A DNA stretch of 64,000 nt from Burkholderiaceae bacterium (GCA_024235955.1 JACKLJ010000001.1:729501-793500), one strand, 5' to 3'. Shown: positions 1-8,617, numbered from the stretch's first letter. The notes: generated from the letters alone by a model not told the origin. Numbers and translations are program-made.

Positions 1-1202
1 TGGTAGACGTAGTTCTTCAGGGAGACCGTGACCTTGCTGGCCTGGGCGTACTTGCCGATGTTGGTCAACGCTTCCTGGACCACGCGGTAGATGGTCAGTT
101 CGCCGGCCTCCGCAAGGGAAACGGACTCGAGCGCCACATCCACTTCCAGGTTGGCGCGGTCGGCGAATTCCCGCGACAGGATCTCGAGCGAGGCCACCAG
201 GCCCAGGTTGGAGAGCGAACTCGGGCGCAGGTCTTCGATGATGCGGCGCTTCAGGGCGATGCCCTGGTTGAGCGTGTCGGTCAGGTGCTTGAGGCGCTCG
301 AGCTGGTCGGTCGCATCGGCCGGCAGGCGCGAGCGCAGGCGCGCCACGTCCAGCTTGGCGGCGGTGAGCAGGGCGCCCAGCTCGTCGTGCAGCTCGCGCG
401 CCAGGTGGGCGCGCTCTTCCTCGACCGCCTGCTGCAGGTGGGTGGCCAGCTCCGTGAGCCGCGCCGTGCGTTCGCGCACCTGCGATTCCAGGGCGTCGCG
501 CTCGGCCTCCAGCGCGTGGTGCTTGTCTTCCTCGGCGCGCTGCAGCTCGCGCGTCTGGCGGCTGTAGAGCACCAGCGCGAGCAGCGCCGCGAAGACGCCG
601 GCGGCCACGCCCACCCGGGCGATCGCCACCAGGCGGCCGATGTTTTCGCGCCGATCGGTGACCTGCCGGTCGATCTCGCCCAGCAGCGCCTGCGCCAGAG
701 CGTTGGCTTGAGCCATCTGGTCGAGCCCGACATTGGTGGTGACGACGAAATTGACCGCTTCCACCTTGCCTTCCTCGCGCAGGCGGATGGTCAGATCCAT
801 TTCGCTGAATTTCTGCACCACGGTCTTGGCAAAGGCGCGGGCCAGTTGCCTGGCCTCGGCACCCTCCATATCGGCCGGTTCAATGAGTTCCAGTTCCTGG
901 TTGATGAGCTTGCGGGAACTCTCGTAGGGCTTCAGGTAGGCCTTGTCGCCCGTCATGACGAAGCCGCGTTGGGCGGATTCGGCGATGGCCAGTTCGCGCA
1001 GGGCGTGGTCCAGCGCGGCGCGCACGGCGTGGGCGCCACGGATGTCGGTCAGTGCTGTTACCAGGCGCGCGAACGTGCCCTCGTAGAACATCAGCATCAC
1101 GGCCGCGCAGGCGAAGGCGATGACCAGCGTGAGCCGCCCGTGCTTGCGCGTGCGCTGCCGAAGCGAGTCAGCCGCGCGGCGTGCCAGCGCTACTGGAGAC
1201 AT
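1..1202 (-). CDS. CHASE3-type sensor histidine kinase (C-terminus beyond window)
   Basis: Membrane histidine kinase of the NarL-partner type, read on the minus strand and still open at base 1. About 400 residues are visible. There is a membrane segment near residues 23-43, an extracytoplasmic region resembling CHASE3 (about 45-185), and a second membrane segment near 190-212. A short coiled stretch follows, then the HisKA_3 dimerisation motif LARELHDELG with the phospho-acceptor His at residue 272. The N-box start EALTNIGKYA shows that the HATPase_c domain has begun when the window ends. The ATG at 1202 was chosen because the membrane segment follows at normal distance. It is divergent from the NarL-type regulator at 1280, 77 bp away, so the two probably form a two-component pair. 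The signal is unknown. Confidence 0.85.
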   Translation of the reverse strand, partial: MSPVALARRAADSLRQRTRKHGRLTLVIAFACAAVMLMFYEGTFARLVTALTDIRGAHAVRAALDHALRELAIAESAQRGFVMTGDKAYLKPYESSRKLINQELELIEPADMEGAEARQLARAFAKTVVQKFSEMDLTIRLREEGKVEAVNFVVTTNVGLDQMAQANALAQALLGEIDRQVTDRRENIGRLVAIARVGVAAGVFAALLALVLYSRQTRELQRAEEDKHHALEAERDALESQVRERTARLTELATHLQQAVEEERAHLARELHDELGALLTAAKLDVARLRSRLPADATDQLERLKHLTDTLNQGIALKRRIIEDLRPSSLSNLGLVASLEILSREFADRANLEVDVALESVSLAEAGELTIYRVVQEALTNIGKYAQASKVTVSLKNYVY

Positions 1203-1279
1203 GAGGATTGCCCATAGAATCGCTGCGAACCATGTGCCGCCGCCCGCGGAGGCACATCAAGCGGGTATCTGGAGGCATC

Positions 1280-1912
1280 ATGATCAGAATCGGCATTGTG
1301 GATGACCATGCCATCGTCCGTTCGGGATTGAAGCAGTATTTTTCCGAGCATGTCGATCTGCGCGTGATCGGCGAGGCTGCCAGCGGGCGCGAGGCGATCG
1401 ATCTGGTCCGCACCACCGAGATGGACGTGCTGGTGATGGACCTGTCCATGCCCGGGCAAAGCGGCATCGACGCGCTGGCCATGATCCGGGCCAAGGCGCC
1501 AGACGTCGGCATCCTGATCCTCAGCGGCTACCCCGAAGAGCACTACGCGATGAACCTGATCCGCCAGGGCGCGAGCGGCTACCTGAACAAGGAGTGCGAC
1601 CCTTCGGAGATTGTGGAGGCCATCCGCACCATCGCTTTGGGCAAGCGCTACATCACGCCGCAGGTGGCGGAGCTGCTGGCGCAGCAACTGGGCCGCAAGG
1701 GAGACGCGCCGCCGCACGAACAGCTTTCGGAGCGCGAGTTCCAGGTGTTCCTGAAGCTGGCCAGGGGCGAGACGGCCGGCCACATCGCGGAATCGCTGTC
1801 GCTCAGCGTCAAGACGGTGAGCACCTATCGCACCCGCCTGATGGAAAAGATGGGCCTGCATTCCAACAGCGACCTGACCTACTACGCGCTCAAGAACAAG
1901 CTGATCGACTGA
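1280..1912 (+). CDS. NarL/LuxR-family response regulator
   Basis: DNA-binding response regulator of 210 residues. The N-terminal receiver domain has the acidic pair D8-D9 and phospho-acceptor D54 (motif VMDLSMPG). The C-terminal LuxR helix-turn-helix starts at LSEREFQVFLKLARGE, with the recognition region SVKTVSTYRTRLMEKMGL. A GGAGG ribosome-binding site at 1271-1275 lies just upstream of the ATG at 1280, so the longer in-frame upstream extension is not needed. The divergent CHASE3 histidine kinase is the likely cognate kinase. The target genes cannot be told from the sequence. Confidence 0.9.
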   Translation: MIRIGIVDDHAIVRSGLKQYFSEHVDLRVIGEAASGREAIDLVRTTEMDVLVMDLSMPGQSGIDALAMIRAKAPDVGILILSGYPEEHYAMNLIRQGASGYLNKECDPSEIVEAIRTIALGKRYITPQVAELLAQQLGRKGDAPPHEQLSEREFQVFLKLARGETAGHIAESLSLSVKTVSTYRTRLMEKMGLHSNSDLTYYALKNKLID

Positions 1913-1974
1913 GCCTTGCGGGCGCCACCCGGCGCGGCCGGCGGTGGCCGGGAAGGGCATGGCGCCGGATGCCA

Positions 1975-2364
1975 TCAGTGCGAGCCGCGCAGTTCGTTGC
2001 AGAAATCGATCAGTGCCTCGATGTCGGTGGACTTGTCGAACACGGCGTCCACGCCCAGTTCGCGGCAGCGGGCCCGAATGTCGGGCGTCGCGTAGTTGGT
2101 CAGCACCACCACCTTCTGCTCGGGATCGCGCCTCTGGCAGGCCTGCAGCACGCCCAGCCCGCTGCCCTGCTTGAGAAACAGGTCGACAATGGCCAGGTTC
2201 CAGCGCCCATTGTTGGCGCTCAGCCAGGTCGCGCCCTGCTGCTCCGTCTCGGCGAATCCTACCGGCTCCACGCCTGCCAGCTCCTGCAAGGTGCCGATCA
2301 GGTTTTCGCGGATGGTCGGATTGTCTTCAACGATATAGGTCTTCAAGGGTCCGGGCCGGTCCAC
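1975..2364 (-). CDS. Single-domain CheY-like response regulator
   Basis: 129-residue stand-alone receiver domain without an output domain. Acidic residues E13-D14 and phospho-acceptor D61 (AIVDLFL) are present, followed by the conserved VVVLTNY strand and the Lys of VFDKST. It is convergent with the NarL-type regulator and in the same direction as the kinase, so it may be a second phosphate acceptor or sink for the same CHASE3 kinase. The start is a GTG with no strong ribosome-binding site, and a TTG six codons downstream is an alternative. Confidence 0.8.
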   Translation of the reverse strand: MDRPGPLKTYIVEDNPTIRENLIGTLQELAGVEPVGFAETEQQGATWLSANNGRWNLAIVDLFLKQGSGLGVLQACQRRDPEQKVVVLTNYATPDIRARCRELGVDAVFDKSTDIEALIDFCNELRGSH

Positions 2365-2511
2365 GGGGCAACGGTCTCAGGTTGGCTACAACGGCAGCAG
2401 GCACTGCATCGGCTGGTACCTCGTCCGCAAAGGATCGAGATGGTTCCGAGTTTAGGAGCGCCGCGGCGCGGCCGGTGCCAGTATCCGGAGCCGGGTGCTG
2501 TAGGAATCGGC

Positions 2512-3279
2512 CTACACCAAAGGAGGGGCGCCCCGGTTCCCGCAGACCGGGCAGTCGGGCGCGCGCTTGAGCCGCATCTCGTTGAATTCCATGCCGCGCG
2601 CGTCGATCAGCAGCAGCCGCCCGGTCAGGGGCTGGCCGGCGCCGCTCAGCACCTTGAGCGCCTCGGCCGCCTGGATCGTGCCGACGATACCGACCAGCGG
2701 GGCGAACACGCCCATGGTGGCGCACTGGACCTCGGGCACCTCCTGCGTGGGCGGGAACACGCAGGCGTAGCAGGGCGCGTCGGCCTGGCGCGGGTCGTAG
2801 ACGCTCACCTGGCCGTCGAAGCCGATCGCCGCGCCGGACACCAGCGGACGCCGGTGGGCCACGCAGGCCGCGTTGATGGCCTGCCGGGTGGCGAAGTTGT
2901 CGCTGCAGTCCACCACCAGGTCGGCGGCGGCGACCAGCGCGTCGAGTTCCGCCGCGGAGGCCCGCTGCTCAATGGCATTCACATGCACCAGGGGGTTCAG
3001 CGCCGCCAGCGCCTGCCGGGCCGAGGCCACCTTGGGTTGCCCCACCCGGTCGGTGGCGTGGACGATCTGGCGTTGCAGGTTGGTGAGGTCGACCGTGTCG
3101 TGGTCCACCAGGGTCAGCGTACCGACGCCGGCGCTCGCCAGGTACATGGCCACCGGCGACCCCAGGCCGCCGAGGCCCACCACCAGCACGTGGGCCGACA
3201 GCAGCTTCTCCTGGCCTTCGACGCCGATGTCGTCCAGCAGCAGGTGGCGCGCGTAGCGCTGCAGCTGCGAGTCGTCCAT
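2512..3279 (-). CDS. moeB: Molybdopterin-synthase adenylyltransferase / ThiF-family E1-like protein
   Basis: E1-like adenylyltransferase of 255 residues. It would activate the C-terminal glycine of the small MoaD-type sulfur carrier for molybdenum cofactor synthesis. The Rossmann nucleotide-binding motif VVGLGGLGSPVA is near residue 36, followed by the DHDTVDLTNLQRQ segment. Two CxxC pairs (CYAC and CPVC) would bind zinc. There is no C-terminal rhodanese domain, so this is the MoeB/ThiF short form. The ATG at 3279 was preferred over a TTG four codons upstream. It lies 51 bp downstream of ctpA on the same strand, and gpmA-ctpA-moeB probably form one transcription unit. ThiF cannot be fully excluded. 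Confidence 0.85.
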   Translation of the reverse strand: MDDSQLQRYARHLLLDDIGVEGQEKLLSAHVLVVGLGGLGSPVAMYLASAGVGTLTLVDHDTVDLTNLQRQIVHATDRVGQPKVASARQALAALNPLVHVNAIEQRASAAELDALVAAADLVVDCSDNFATRQAINAACVAHRRPLVSGAAIGFDGQVSVYDPRQADAPCYACVFPPTQEVPEVQCATMGVFAPLVGIVGTIQAAEALKVLSGAGQPLTGRLLLIDARGMEFNEMRLKRAPDCPVCGNRGAPPLV

Positions 3280-3330
3280 GGGGGTTGTCAAAAGGCGGCG
3301 CGGCCCGCCGGAGCGGCCTGCGCGATGGCC

Positions 3331-4761
3331 TTATTCGGTCTTGGGCTCGACCTTGCGTTCGACCAGCGTGGTGCTGACCTTGACCGGCTGGCCCTTGAGC
3401 TTGGCCAGCGCCTGCTGCAGCTGGAAGTCCTTGGCGCTGCCGTACTCGGGCGGGCGGCGCTCGCTGGCCGGCTTGCGCGACTCGGCTTCCAGGCGCTTGA
3501 GCGCTTCCTCGCGCTCCTTCTCCAGAGCCGGATCCTTGGTTTCGTTGGTGCCGGCCAGGTGCTTGTCGAGGTCGGACTCGCGCATGCGCAGCACGGCGAA
3601 GGGGCTGCCTTCGGCGGTGTCGTCGATCATGATGTCGGGCACGATGCCGCGCGCCTGGATCGAGGTGCCGTTGGGCGTGTAGTAGCGCGCCGTGGTGATC
3701 TTCAGCGCCGTGTCGGGGCCCAGCGGGCGCACGGTCTGCACCGAGCCCTTGCCGAAGGTCTGGCTGCCCATGAGCGTGGCGCGTTTGTGGTCCTGCAGCG
3801 CGCCGGCCACGATCTCGCTGGCCGAGGCCGAGCCTTCGTTGACCAGCACCACCAGCGGCACGGTCTTGAGCGCCGGCGGCAGGGTCTTGAGCGGGTCGAC
3901 GCCGCGGCGGCGCATGTAGTCCTGCGGCTCGGCCTTGAACACGGCCTTGCTTTCCGGGATCTGCCCGTCGGTCGACACCACCGTGCTGCCGGCCGGCAGG
4001 AAGGCGGAGGAGATGGCCACGGCGGCATCGAGCAGGCCGCCCGGGTCATTGCGCAGGTCCAGCACCAGGCCCTTGATGTGCGGGTCCTTGGCGTACAGCT
4101 CGTTGACCTTGGTCACGAAGTCTTCCACCGTGCGTTCCTGGAACTGCGTCAGGCGCACCCAGGCGTAGCCGGGCTCGACTTCCTTGGCCTTCACCGACTG
4201 CGTGCGGATTTCCTCGCGCGTGATGGTCACGGGGAAGGTGCGGCTCTCGTCCTTGCGGAAGATGGTGAGGACCACCTTGGTGCCCGGCTGGCCGCGCATG
4301 CGCTTGACCGCCTCGCTCAGCGACAGCCCCTTGACGGCGGTGTCGTCGACCTTGGTGATCAGGTCGCCGGGCTTGAGGCCGGCGCGGTCGGCCGGCGAGC
4401 CTTCGATGGGGGAGACGATGCGGATCAGCCCGTCTTCCTGCGTGATCTCGATGCCCACGCCGACGAAGCGGCCGGTGGTGCCCTCACGGAATTCCTTGTA
4501 CGACTTCTTGTCGAAATACTGGGAGTGCGGATCCAGGCTGGACACCATGCCCGAGATCGCGTCGGTGATGAGCTTCTTGTCGTCGACCGGCTCGACGTAG
4601 TCGCTCTTGATCATGCTGAAGACAGCCGCCAGCTGCTGCAGCTCTTCCAGCGGCAGCGGCGCCATGGTGCCGCGCGCCACCGTCTGCAGCGACACGGTGG
4701 TCAGTGCACCGGCGAGGGCGCCGACGGCAATCCAGCCGGCGACTTTGACTTTTTGACTCAT
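3331..4761 (-). CDS. ctpA: S41-family carboxy-terminal processing peptidase
   Basis: Periplasmic or membrane-anchored serine protease of 476 residues. An N-terminal signal/anchor segment (about residues 5-25) is followed by the S41 N-terminal region, a PDZ domain near residues 90-165 and the protease core. The catalytic Ser lies in NEGSASASE and the general-base Lys in TFGKGSVQ, so it looks active. Such proteases trim envelope proteins. The ATG at 4761 was chosen because the signal segment begins directly after it. It sits between gpmA and moeB on the same strand. Confidence 0.92.
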   Translation of the reverse strand: MSQKVKVAGWIAVGALAGALTTVSLQTVARGTMAPLPLEELQQLAAVFSMIKSDYVEPVDDKKLITDAISGMVSSLDPHSQYFDKKSYKEFREGTTGRFVGVGIEITQEDGLIRIVSPIEGSPADRAGLKPGDLITKVDDTAVKGLSLSEAVKRMRGQPGTKVVLTIFRKDESRTFPVTITREEIRTQSVKAKEVEPGYAWVRLTQFQERTVEDFVTKVNELYAKDPHIKGLVLDLRNDPGGLLDAAVAISSAFLPAGSTVVSTDGQIPESKAVFKAEPQDYMRRRGVDPLKTLPPALKTVPLVVLVNEGSASASEIVAGALQDHKRATLMGSQTFGKGSVQTVRPLGPDTALKITTARYYTPNGTSIQARGIVPDIMIDDTAEGSPFAVLRMRESDLDKHLAGTNETKDPALEKEREEALKRLEAESRKPASERRPPEYGSAKDFQLQQALAKLKGQPVKVSTTLVERKVEPKTE

Positions 4762-4867
4762 GGGGTGGGAACTCCTGGCGCCACGCAATATACCTGCTGA
4801 GGCCTTGGGGTGTGGTAACCGGGCGAAGTTCCGTACTTTTCCAAGCAGGAACTATGCCTGTGGCGCC

Positions 4868-5614
4868 TCAGCGTGCCGAGCCCTGCTGGGCGACCGCAGC
4901 AGCGGCCTTGGCGGCGGCTTCGGCATCGCCCAGGTAGTAGTGGCGGATCGGCTTCAGCTCGGCATCCAGCTCGTACACCAGCGGAATGCCGTTGGGGATG
5001 TTCAGGCCCACGATGTCGGCGTCGGAGATGCCGTCCAGGTACTTGACCAGCGCGCGGATGGAGTTGCCGTGCGCCGACACCACCACGCGCTTGCCGCTGC
5101 GGATGGCGGGCGCCAGCGCCTCGTTCCAGAACGGCATCACGCGGGCCACGGTGTCCTTCAGGCACTCGGTCAGCGGTACGTTGGCCGGGTCCAGCTTCTC
5201 GTAGCGGCGGTCGCTGCGTTCGCTGCGCGGATCGGTCGGCTCCAGCGCGGGCGGCGGGGTGTCGTAGCTGCGGCGCCAGACCAGCACCTGCTCGTCGCCG
5301 TACTGTTTGGCCATGTCGGCCTTGTTCAGGCCCTGCAGCGCGCCGTAGTGGCGCTCGTTCAGGCGCCAGCTCTTGACCACCGGCAGCCAGGTGCGGTCCA
5401 TCTCGTCCAGCACGTACCAGAGCGTGTGGATGGCACGCTTGAGCACGCTGGTGTAGGCGATGTCGAAATCCCAGCCCTCGGCCTTGAGCAGCTTGCCGGC
5501 CGACATGGCCTGCGAGATGCCGGTGGGCGTGAGGTCCACATCGGTCCAGCCGGTGAAGCGGTTTTCGAGGTTCCAGGTGGATTCGCCGTGGCGAATGAGA
5601 ACGAGCTTGTGCAT
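4868..5614 (-). CDS. gpmA: 2,3-bisphosphoglycerate-dependent phosphoglycerate mutase
   Basis: Glycolytic and gluconeogenic enzyme interconverting 3- and 2-phosphoglycerate. It has 248 residues, the usual length for the family. The phospho-histidine motif LIRHGESTWN is at the N-terminus, the family segment GALQGLNK lies mid-protein, and the second catalytic His is in VVSAHGNSIR. The ATG at 5614 was chosen because the family starts directly with the RHG strand; the open frame upstream is spurious. It is divergent from the rhodanese gene, and the 183-bp space between them must hold both promoters. Confidence 0.96.
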   Translation of the reverse strand: MHKLVLIRHGESTWNLENRFTGWTDVDLTPTGISQAMSAGKLLKAEGWDFDIAYTSVLKRAIHTLWYVLDEMDRTWLPVVKSWRLNERHYGALQGLNKADMAKQYGDEQVLVWRRSYDTPPPALEPTDPRSERSDRRYEKLDPANVPLTECLKDTVARVMPFWNEALAPAIRSGKRVVVSAHGNSIRALVKYLDGISDADIVGLNIPNGIPLVYELDAELKPIRHYYLGDAEAAAKAAAAVAQQGSAR

Positions 5615-5797
5615 GTCGGGCGGGGCGCTGGCGGGCAGCGGTAACAGAGGGCGATCGCGGGGCTTCTGCCGGTCTGCCGGCAGACAGAAACCCGACATTC
5701 TAGAATTTCGCCCGAAGCGGTGGGTGCCGGTGGGTACCCGGCCGCGGTTCAACCCCTTCGCCGCAGGCCTTTCCCAGGTGCGGCTTCACGACCAGGA

Positions 5798-6214
5798 ATG
5801 CAAGTGGATTTCATTGTTTCGAACTGGATGCTGATTCTGGTGGCGCTGGTGTCCGGCGGCATGCTGCTGTGGCCCATGGTGTCCGGCGGCGGCTTGGCGG
5901 CCGGCATTTCCGCGCCCGAGGCGGTGCAGCTCATGAACCGCGAGAAGGCGGTGGTGGTCGACGTCTGCTCGCCCCAGGAGTACGCCCAGGCCCACATCGC
6001 CGGCGCCAGGAGCATCCCGCTGGGCGAGCTGGAGGCCAAGCTGCCTGGCGTGGTGAAGAACAAGGCGGTGCCGGTGATCATGGTCTGCGCCTCGGGCGTG
6101 CGCTCCGGCCGCGCGGTCGCCATCGCCAAGAAACTGGGCTACGAGAACGCCCGCTCGCTGGGCGGCGGCCTGAAGAGCTGGCGCGACGCCAACCTGCCGA
6201 TCGCCGAGGCCTGA
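5798..6214 (+). CDS. Membrane-anchored rhodanese-like sulfurtransferase (YibN type)
   Basis: 138-residue protein with one N-terminal membrane segment (about residues 6-28) and a single cytoplasmic rhodanese domain. The persulfide Cys lies in the loop VCASGVRSG, so a sulfurtransferase role is plausible. The substrate is unknown. The ATG at 5798 starts just before the membrane segment. It is followed after 2 bp by grxC and then secB, an order I recall from many Burkholderiales, so it likely belongs to a redox/secretion operon. Confidence 0.88.
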   Translation: MQVDFIVSNWMLILVALVSGGMLLWPMVSGGGLAAGISAPEAVQLMNREKAVVVDVCSPQEYAQAHIAGARSIPLGELEAKLPGVVKNKAVPVIMVCASGVRSGRAVAIAKKLGYENARSLGGGLKSWRDANLPIAEA

Positions 6215-6216
6215 CC

Positions 6217-6474
6217 ATGCAGGCCGTGAAGATGTACACCACCGCGTGGTGCCCCTACTGCATCCGCGCCAAGCAGCTGCTCAAGGCCAAGGGCGTGGCC
6301 GAGATCGAGGAAATCCGCGTCGACGAGCAGCCGGCCGAGCGCGGCCGCATGATGGAGATTACCGGCCGCCGCACCGTGCCGCAGATCTTCATCGGCGGCA
6401 CGCACGTGGGCGGCTGCGACGACCTGGTGGCGCTGGACCGCCGGGGCGGGCTGGACCCGCTGCTGAACCCCTGA
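6217..6474 (+). CDS. grxC: Glutaredoxin 3
   Basis: 85-residue glutaredoxin with the dithiol active site CPYC at residues 12-15, the cis-Pro motif TVPQIFIGG and the glutathione-binding GGCDD motif near the C-terminus. It would reduce disulfides or glutathionylated proteins in the cytoplasm using glutathione. It starts 2 bp after the rhodanese gene, so the two are surely co-transcribed. Confidence 0.96.
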   Translation: MQAVKMYTTAWCPYCIRAKQLLKAKGVAEIEEIRVDEQPAERGRMMEITGRRTVPQIFIGGTHVGGCDDLVALDRRGGLDPLLNP

Positions 6475-6690
6475 CGCGCCTCGCCCCATTCAGGCCGTGC
6501 CAGGCTTGTTGCCCGGCCTCCGCCCGCCAGCGCCGCGGTTTGCTCATCCAGCCCGCCCGGCGCGGATCTGACACCCGTCCGGCCCAGGTCTGGCGGACCG
6601 CCGCCGGACTCTTGAGATAATCACCCCATCGCGGCGCGCCGGGACCGGCGTCCGCCTCTTTTTTTCAACTTCCCCCAAGCGAGACACCTC

Positions 6691-7146
6691 ATGGCCGACC
6701 AGGATCCCGTGTTCAACATCCAGCGCGTCTATCTGAAGGAGGCTTCGCTGGAGCAGCCCAATTCCCCCGCCATCCTGCTCGACCAGGAACAGCCGTCGGT
6801 GGAGATCAACCTGGGCGTCAACGCCGAGAACGTGGCCGAGGGCATCTTCGAGATCACCGTCACCGCCACCGTGCAGACCAAGATCCAGGACAAGACCGTG
6901 TTCCTGTGCGAATGCAAGCAGGCCGGCATCTTCGAGGTGCGCAACGTGCCGGACGACCAGATGGGCCCCATCATCGGCATCGCCTGCCCGCAGATCGTCT
7001 ACCCCTACCTGCGCGGCAACGTGGCCGACCTGATCCAGCGCGGCGGCTTCCCGCCGGTGCATCTGGCGGAGATCAACTTCCAGTCGATGTACGAGCAGCA
7101 GCAGGCTCAGCAGGGCGAGGGCGGCTCGCCCATCATCACCCAGTAA
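6691..7146 (+). CDS. secB: Protein-export chaperone SecB
   Basis: 151-residue cytosolic chaperone that keeps preproteins unfolded and hands them to SecA. The full family profile is recognisable, including the N-terminal FNIQRVYLKEASLE segment and the conserved CPQIVYPYLR strand. The Glu-rich C-terminal tail is replaced by a Gln/Gly tail, which is common in this group. About 216 bp separate it from grxC. This space contains a perfect 6-bp palindrome (6637-6650) followed by a T-run, so it may have its own promoter or an attenuating hairpin. Confidence 0.97.
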   Translation: MADQDPVFNIQRVYLKEASLEQPNSPAILLDQEQPSVEINLGVNAENVAEGIFEITVTATVQTKIQDKTVFLCECKQAGIFEVRNVPDDQMGPIIGIACPQIVYPYLRGNVADLIQRGGFPPVHLAEINFQSMYEQQQAQQGEGGSPIITQ

Positions 7147-7159
7147 TTCTGGGTCAAAC

Positions 7160-7208
7160 AGGCCATTGGCCCAGGCAGGACGGGTGCAGGCAGCTATGAA
7201 AATCATAG
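7160..7208 (-). repeat. Two-hairpin repeat, copy 1 (overlaps gpsA start)
   Basis: Minus-strand copy of the window-wide element. The core here reads GGGTGCAGGCAGCTAT. The small hairpin is a perfect inverted repeat, CTATGA (7194-7199) and TCATAG (7203-7208), with a 3-nt loop, and it contains the gpsA ATG. Confidence 0.75.
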
Positions 7209-8221
7209 TCATCGGCGCGGGCGCCTGGGGCACGGCGCTGGCCGTCAAGGCGGCGCGCCAGGGCGGCGGCCACCGCGTGGAGCTGTGGGCGCGCGACGTC
7301 GCCCAAGCCATGGCCTTGGACCGGGCGCGCGAGAACGCGCGCTACCTGCCCGGCATCCCGCTGCCGCGCGAGCTCACCATCCGCGGCGGCGCGCTGCCCG
7401 ATCTGATCGCCGACGCCGGCTACGCCGACCTGCTGGTCGCCGCCATGCCCGTGGCCGGCCTGCGCGAGACGCTGATCGCCCTGCGCGGCGCCGGCGTGCC
7501 GCTGGCCTGGCTGTGCAAGGGCTTCGAGCCGGCGCGGGACACCGGCGCGGCGCGCCCCTTCGGCCTGCTGCCGCACGAGGTGCAGCGCCAGGTCGCACCC
7601 GAGCTGCTGGCCGGCGTGCTCAGCGGCCCCAGCTTCGCGCAGGAAGTGGCGCGCGGCCAGCCCACGGCGCTGGTGGCCGCCAGCGCCCACGCCAGCGTGC
7701 GCGACGCGCTGGTGGCGGCCTTCCACGGCGCCACGCTGCGCATCTACGCCAACGACGACCTGGTGGGCGTGGAAGTGGGCGGCGCGGTGAAGAACGTGCT
7801 GGCCATCGCCACCGGCCTGGCCGACGGCATGAACCTGGGCCTGAACGCCCGCGCCGCGCTCATCACCCGCGGCCTGGCCGAGATGACGCGCCTGGGCTTG
7901 GCCCTGGGCGCGCGGCCCGAGACCTTCATGGGCCTGTCGGGCCTCGGCGACCTGGTGCTCACCGCCACCGGCGACCTCAGCCGCAACCGCCAGGTCGGCC
8001 TGCAGCTGGCCGCCGGCAAGACGCTGGAGCAGGCCGTGCAATCGCTCGGCCACGTGGCCGAAGGCGTGTACTGCGCGCGCACCGTGCTGCAGCGCGCCCG
8101 CCACTTGGGCGTGGACATGCCCATCACCGAATGCGTGGTGGCCCTGCTCGACGGCCAGCTCAAGCCCGTCGAAGCCGTGGCCGCCCTGATGGGGCGCGAT
8201 CCCAAGGGCGAGCTGCTGTAG
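7196..8221 (+). CDS. gpsA: NAD(P)+-dependent glycerol-3-phosphate dehydrogenase
   Basis: Cytosolic enzyme of 341 residues reducing dihydroxyacetone phosphate to sn-glycerol-3-phosphate, the backbone for phospholipids. The nucleotide-binding motif GAGAWGTALA is at residues 7-16. The catalytic Lys lies in GGAVKNVLAIATGL, and the C-terminal family segment SRNRQVG is present. The ATG at 7196 is the natural start, because the Rossmann strand follows at once. No convincing Shine-Dalgarno precedes it, because the upstream bases are a repeat copy. It follows secB after 49 bp. Confidence 0.95.
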   Translation: MKIIVIGAGAWGTALAVKAARQGGGHRVELWARDVAQAMALDRARENARYLPGIPLPRELTIRGGALPDLIADAGYADLLVAAMPVAGLRETLIALRGAGVPLAWLCKGFEPARDTGAARPFGLLPHEVQRQVAPELLAGVLSGPSFAQEVARGQPTALVAASAHASVRDALVAAFHGATLRIYANDDLVGVEVGGAVKNVLAIATGLADGMNLGLNARAALITRGLAEMTRLGLALGARPETFMGLSGLGDLVLTATGDLSRNRQVGLQLAAGKTLEQAVQSLGHVAEGVYCARTVLQRARHLGVDMPITECVVALLDGQLKPVEAVAALMGRDPKGELL

Positions 8222-8231
8222 CGGCTTTTTT

Positions 8232-8290
8232 GGAGCCTTTTGAGGCTCCAGCCCAGGCGTGACAGGCGCAGGCAGCTATCGTTTTAGATG
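8232..8290 (-). repeat. Two-hairpin repeat, copy 2
   Basis: Minus-strand copy with the core AGGCGCAGGCAGCTATC. At its outer edge it carries an extra hairpin, GGAGCC (8232-8237) with GGCTCC (8244-8249), directly after gpsA, which could act as a terminator. Confidence 0.8.
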
Positions 8291-8390
8291 TGGTTCGGTG
8301 ATGACGCGGCGACTGCGCCGCAGCCCGGCAACGCCTTCAACCGCGCTTCAGCTGCGGAGCCGACCCATCCGCTACCCCCGCAGTTTTGTG

Positions 8391-8447
8391 AGCCTTTTTG
8401 GCCTCCAGCCCAGGAGCAGCGACCGCAGCCAGCTATGGTTTTGATAC
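8391..8447 (-). repeat. Two-hairpin repeat, copy 3 (diverged)
   Basis: Same layout as copy 2, including GCCTCCAGCCCAGG and the AGCTATGGTTTTGATAC end, but the core has changed to GCGACCGCAGCCAGCTAT. It lies about 100 bp from copy 2 in the same orientation. Confidence 0.6.
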
Positions 8448-8514
8448 CAACCGCCAGACCGGCACGGGCCAGCGCCCACCGCGCGGCTGCGCAGCAAGCC
8501 GCCCCCCCAGGGCC

Positions 8515-8617
8515 GCGGAGCAGGCCCTACGCGCGGACGCCGTGGAGCGGGCTCCGCTCGGCCACTGGCGTCGTCCCCCCCGGGGGGAAGGCGCCGAAGG
8601 CGACTCAGGGGGGGTCA
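8515..8617 (-). repeat. G+C-rich inverted-repeat element abutting the panC stop
   Basis: Read on the minus strand it begins at the panC stop codon with CCCCCCC, then the imperfect arm CTGAGTCGCCTTCGGCGCC, a C6/G7 hairpin, and a longer stem (GACGCC near 8528 with GGCGTC near 8569). Elements of this kind commonly follow genes in Comamonadaceae as I remember them. A terminator-like role is inferred. Confidence 0.55.

Larger units (their letters stand above)
8222..8614. other. Gene-free interval between gpsA and panC
   Basis: About 390 bp with no credible gene. It holds two copies of the two-hairpin repeat (8232-8290 and a diverged one at 8391-8447) and, next to panC, a G+C-rich inverted-repeat element with C7/G6 runs. 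gpsA and panC converge here, so transcription termination is the likely role. Confidence 0.7.

Noticed and set aside
1594..4800. A plus-strand open frame of over 1000 codons antisense to moeB, ctpA and the receiver gene
   Set aside because: Composition is His/Gly/Arg/Gln-rich, as expected for the antisense of G+C-rich genes. Three real genes on the other strand explain the region.
6613..6665. Promoter-like GATAAT and a palindrome plus T-run upstream of secB, suggesting an attenuator
   Set aside because: The -35 match is poor and the hairpin is six bases from the T-run with a very small loop. This is too weak to call.
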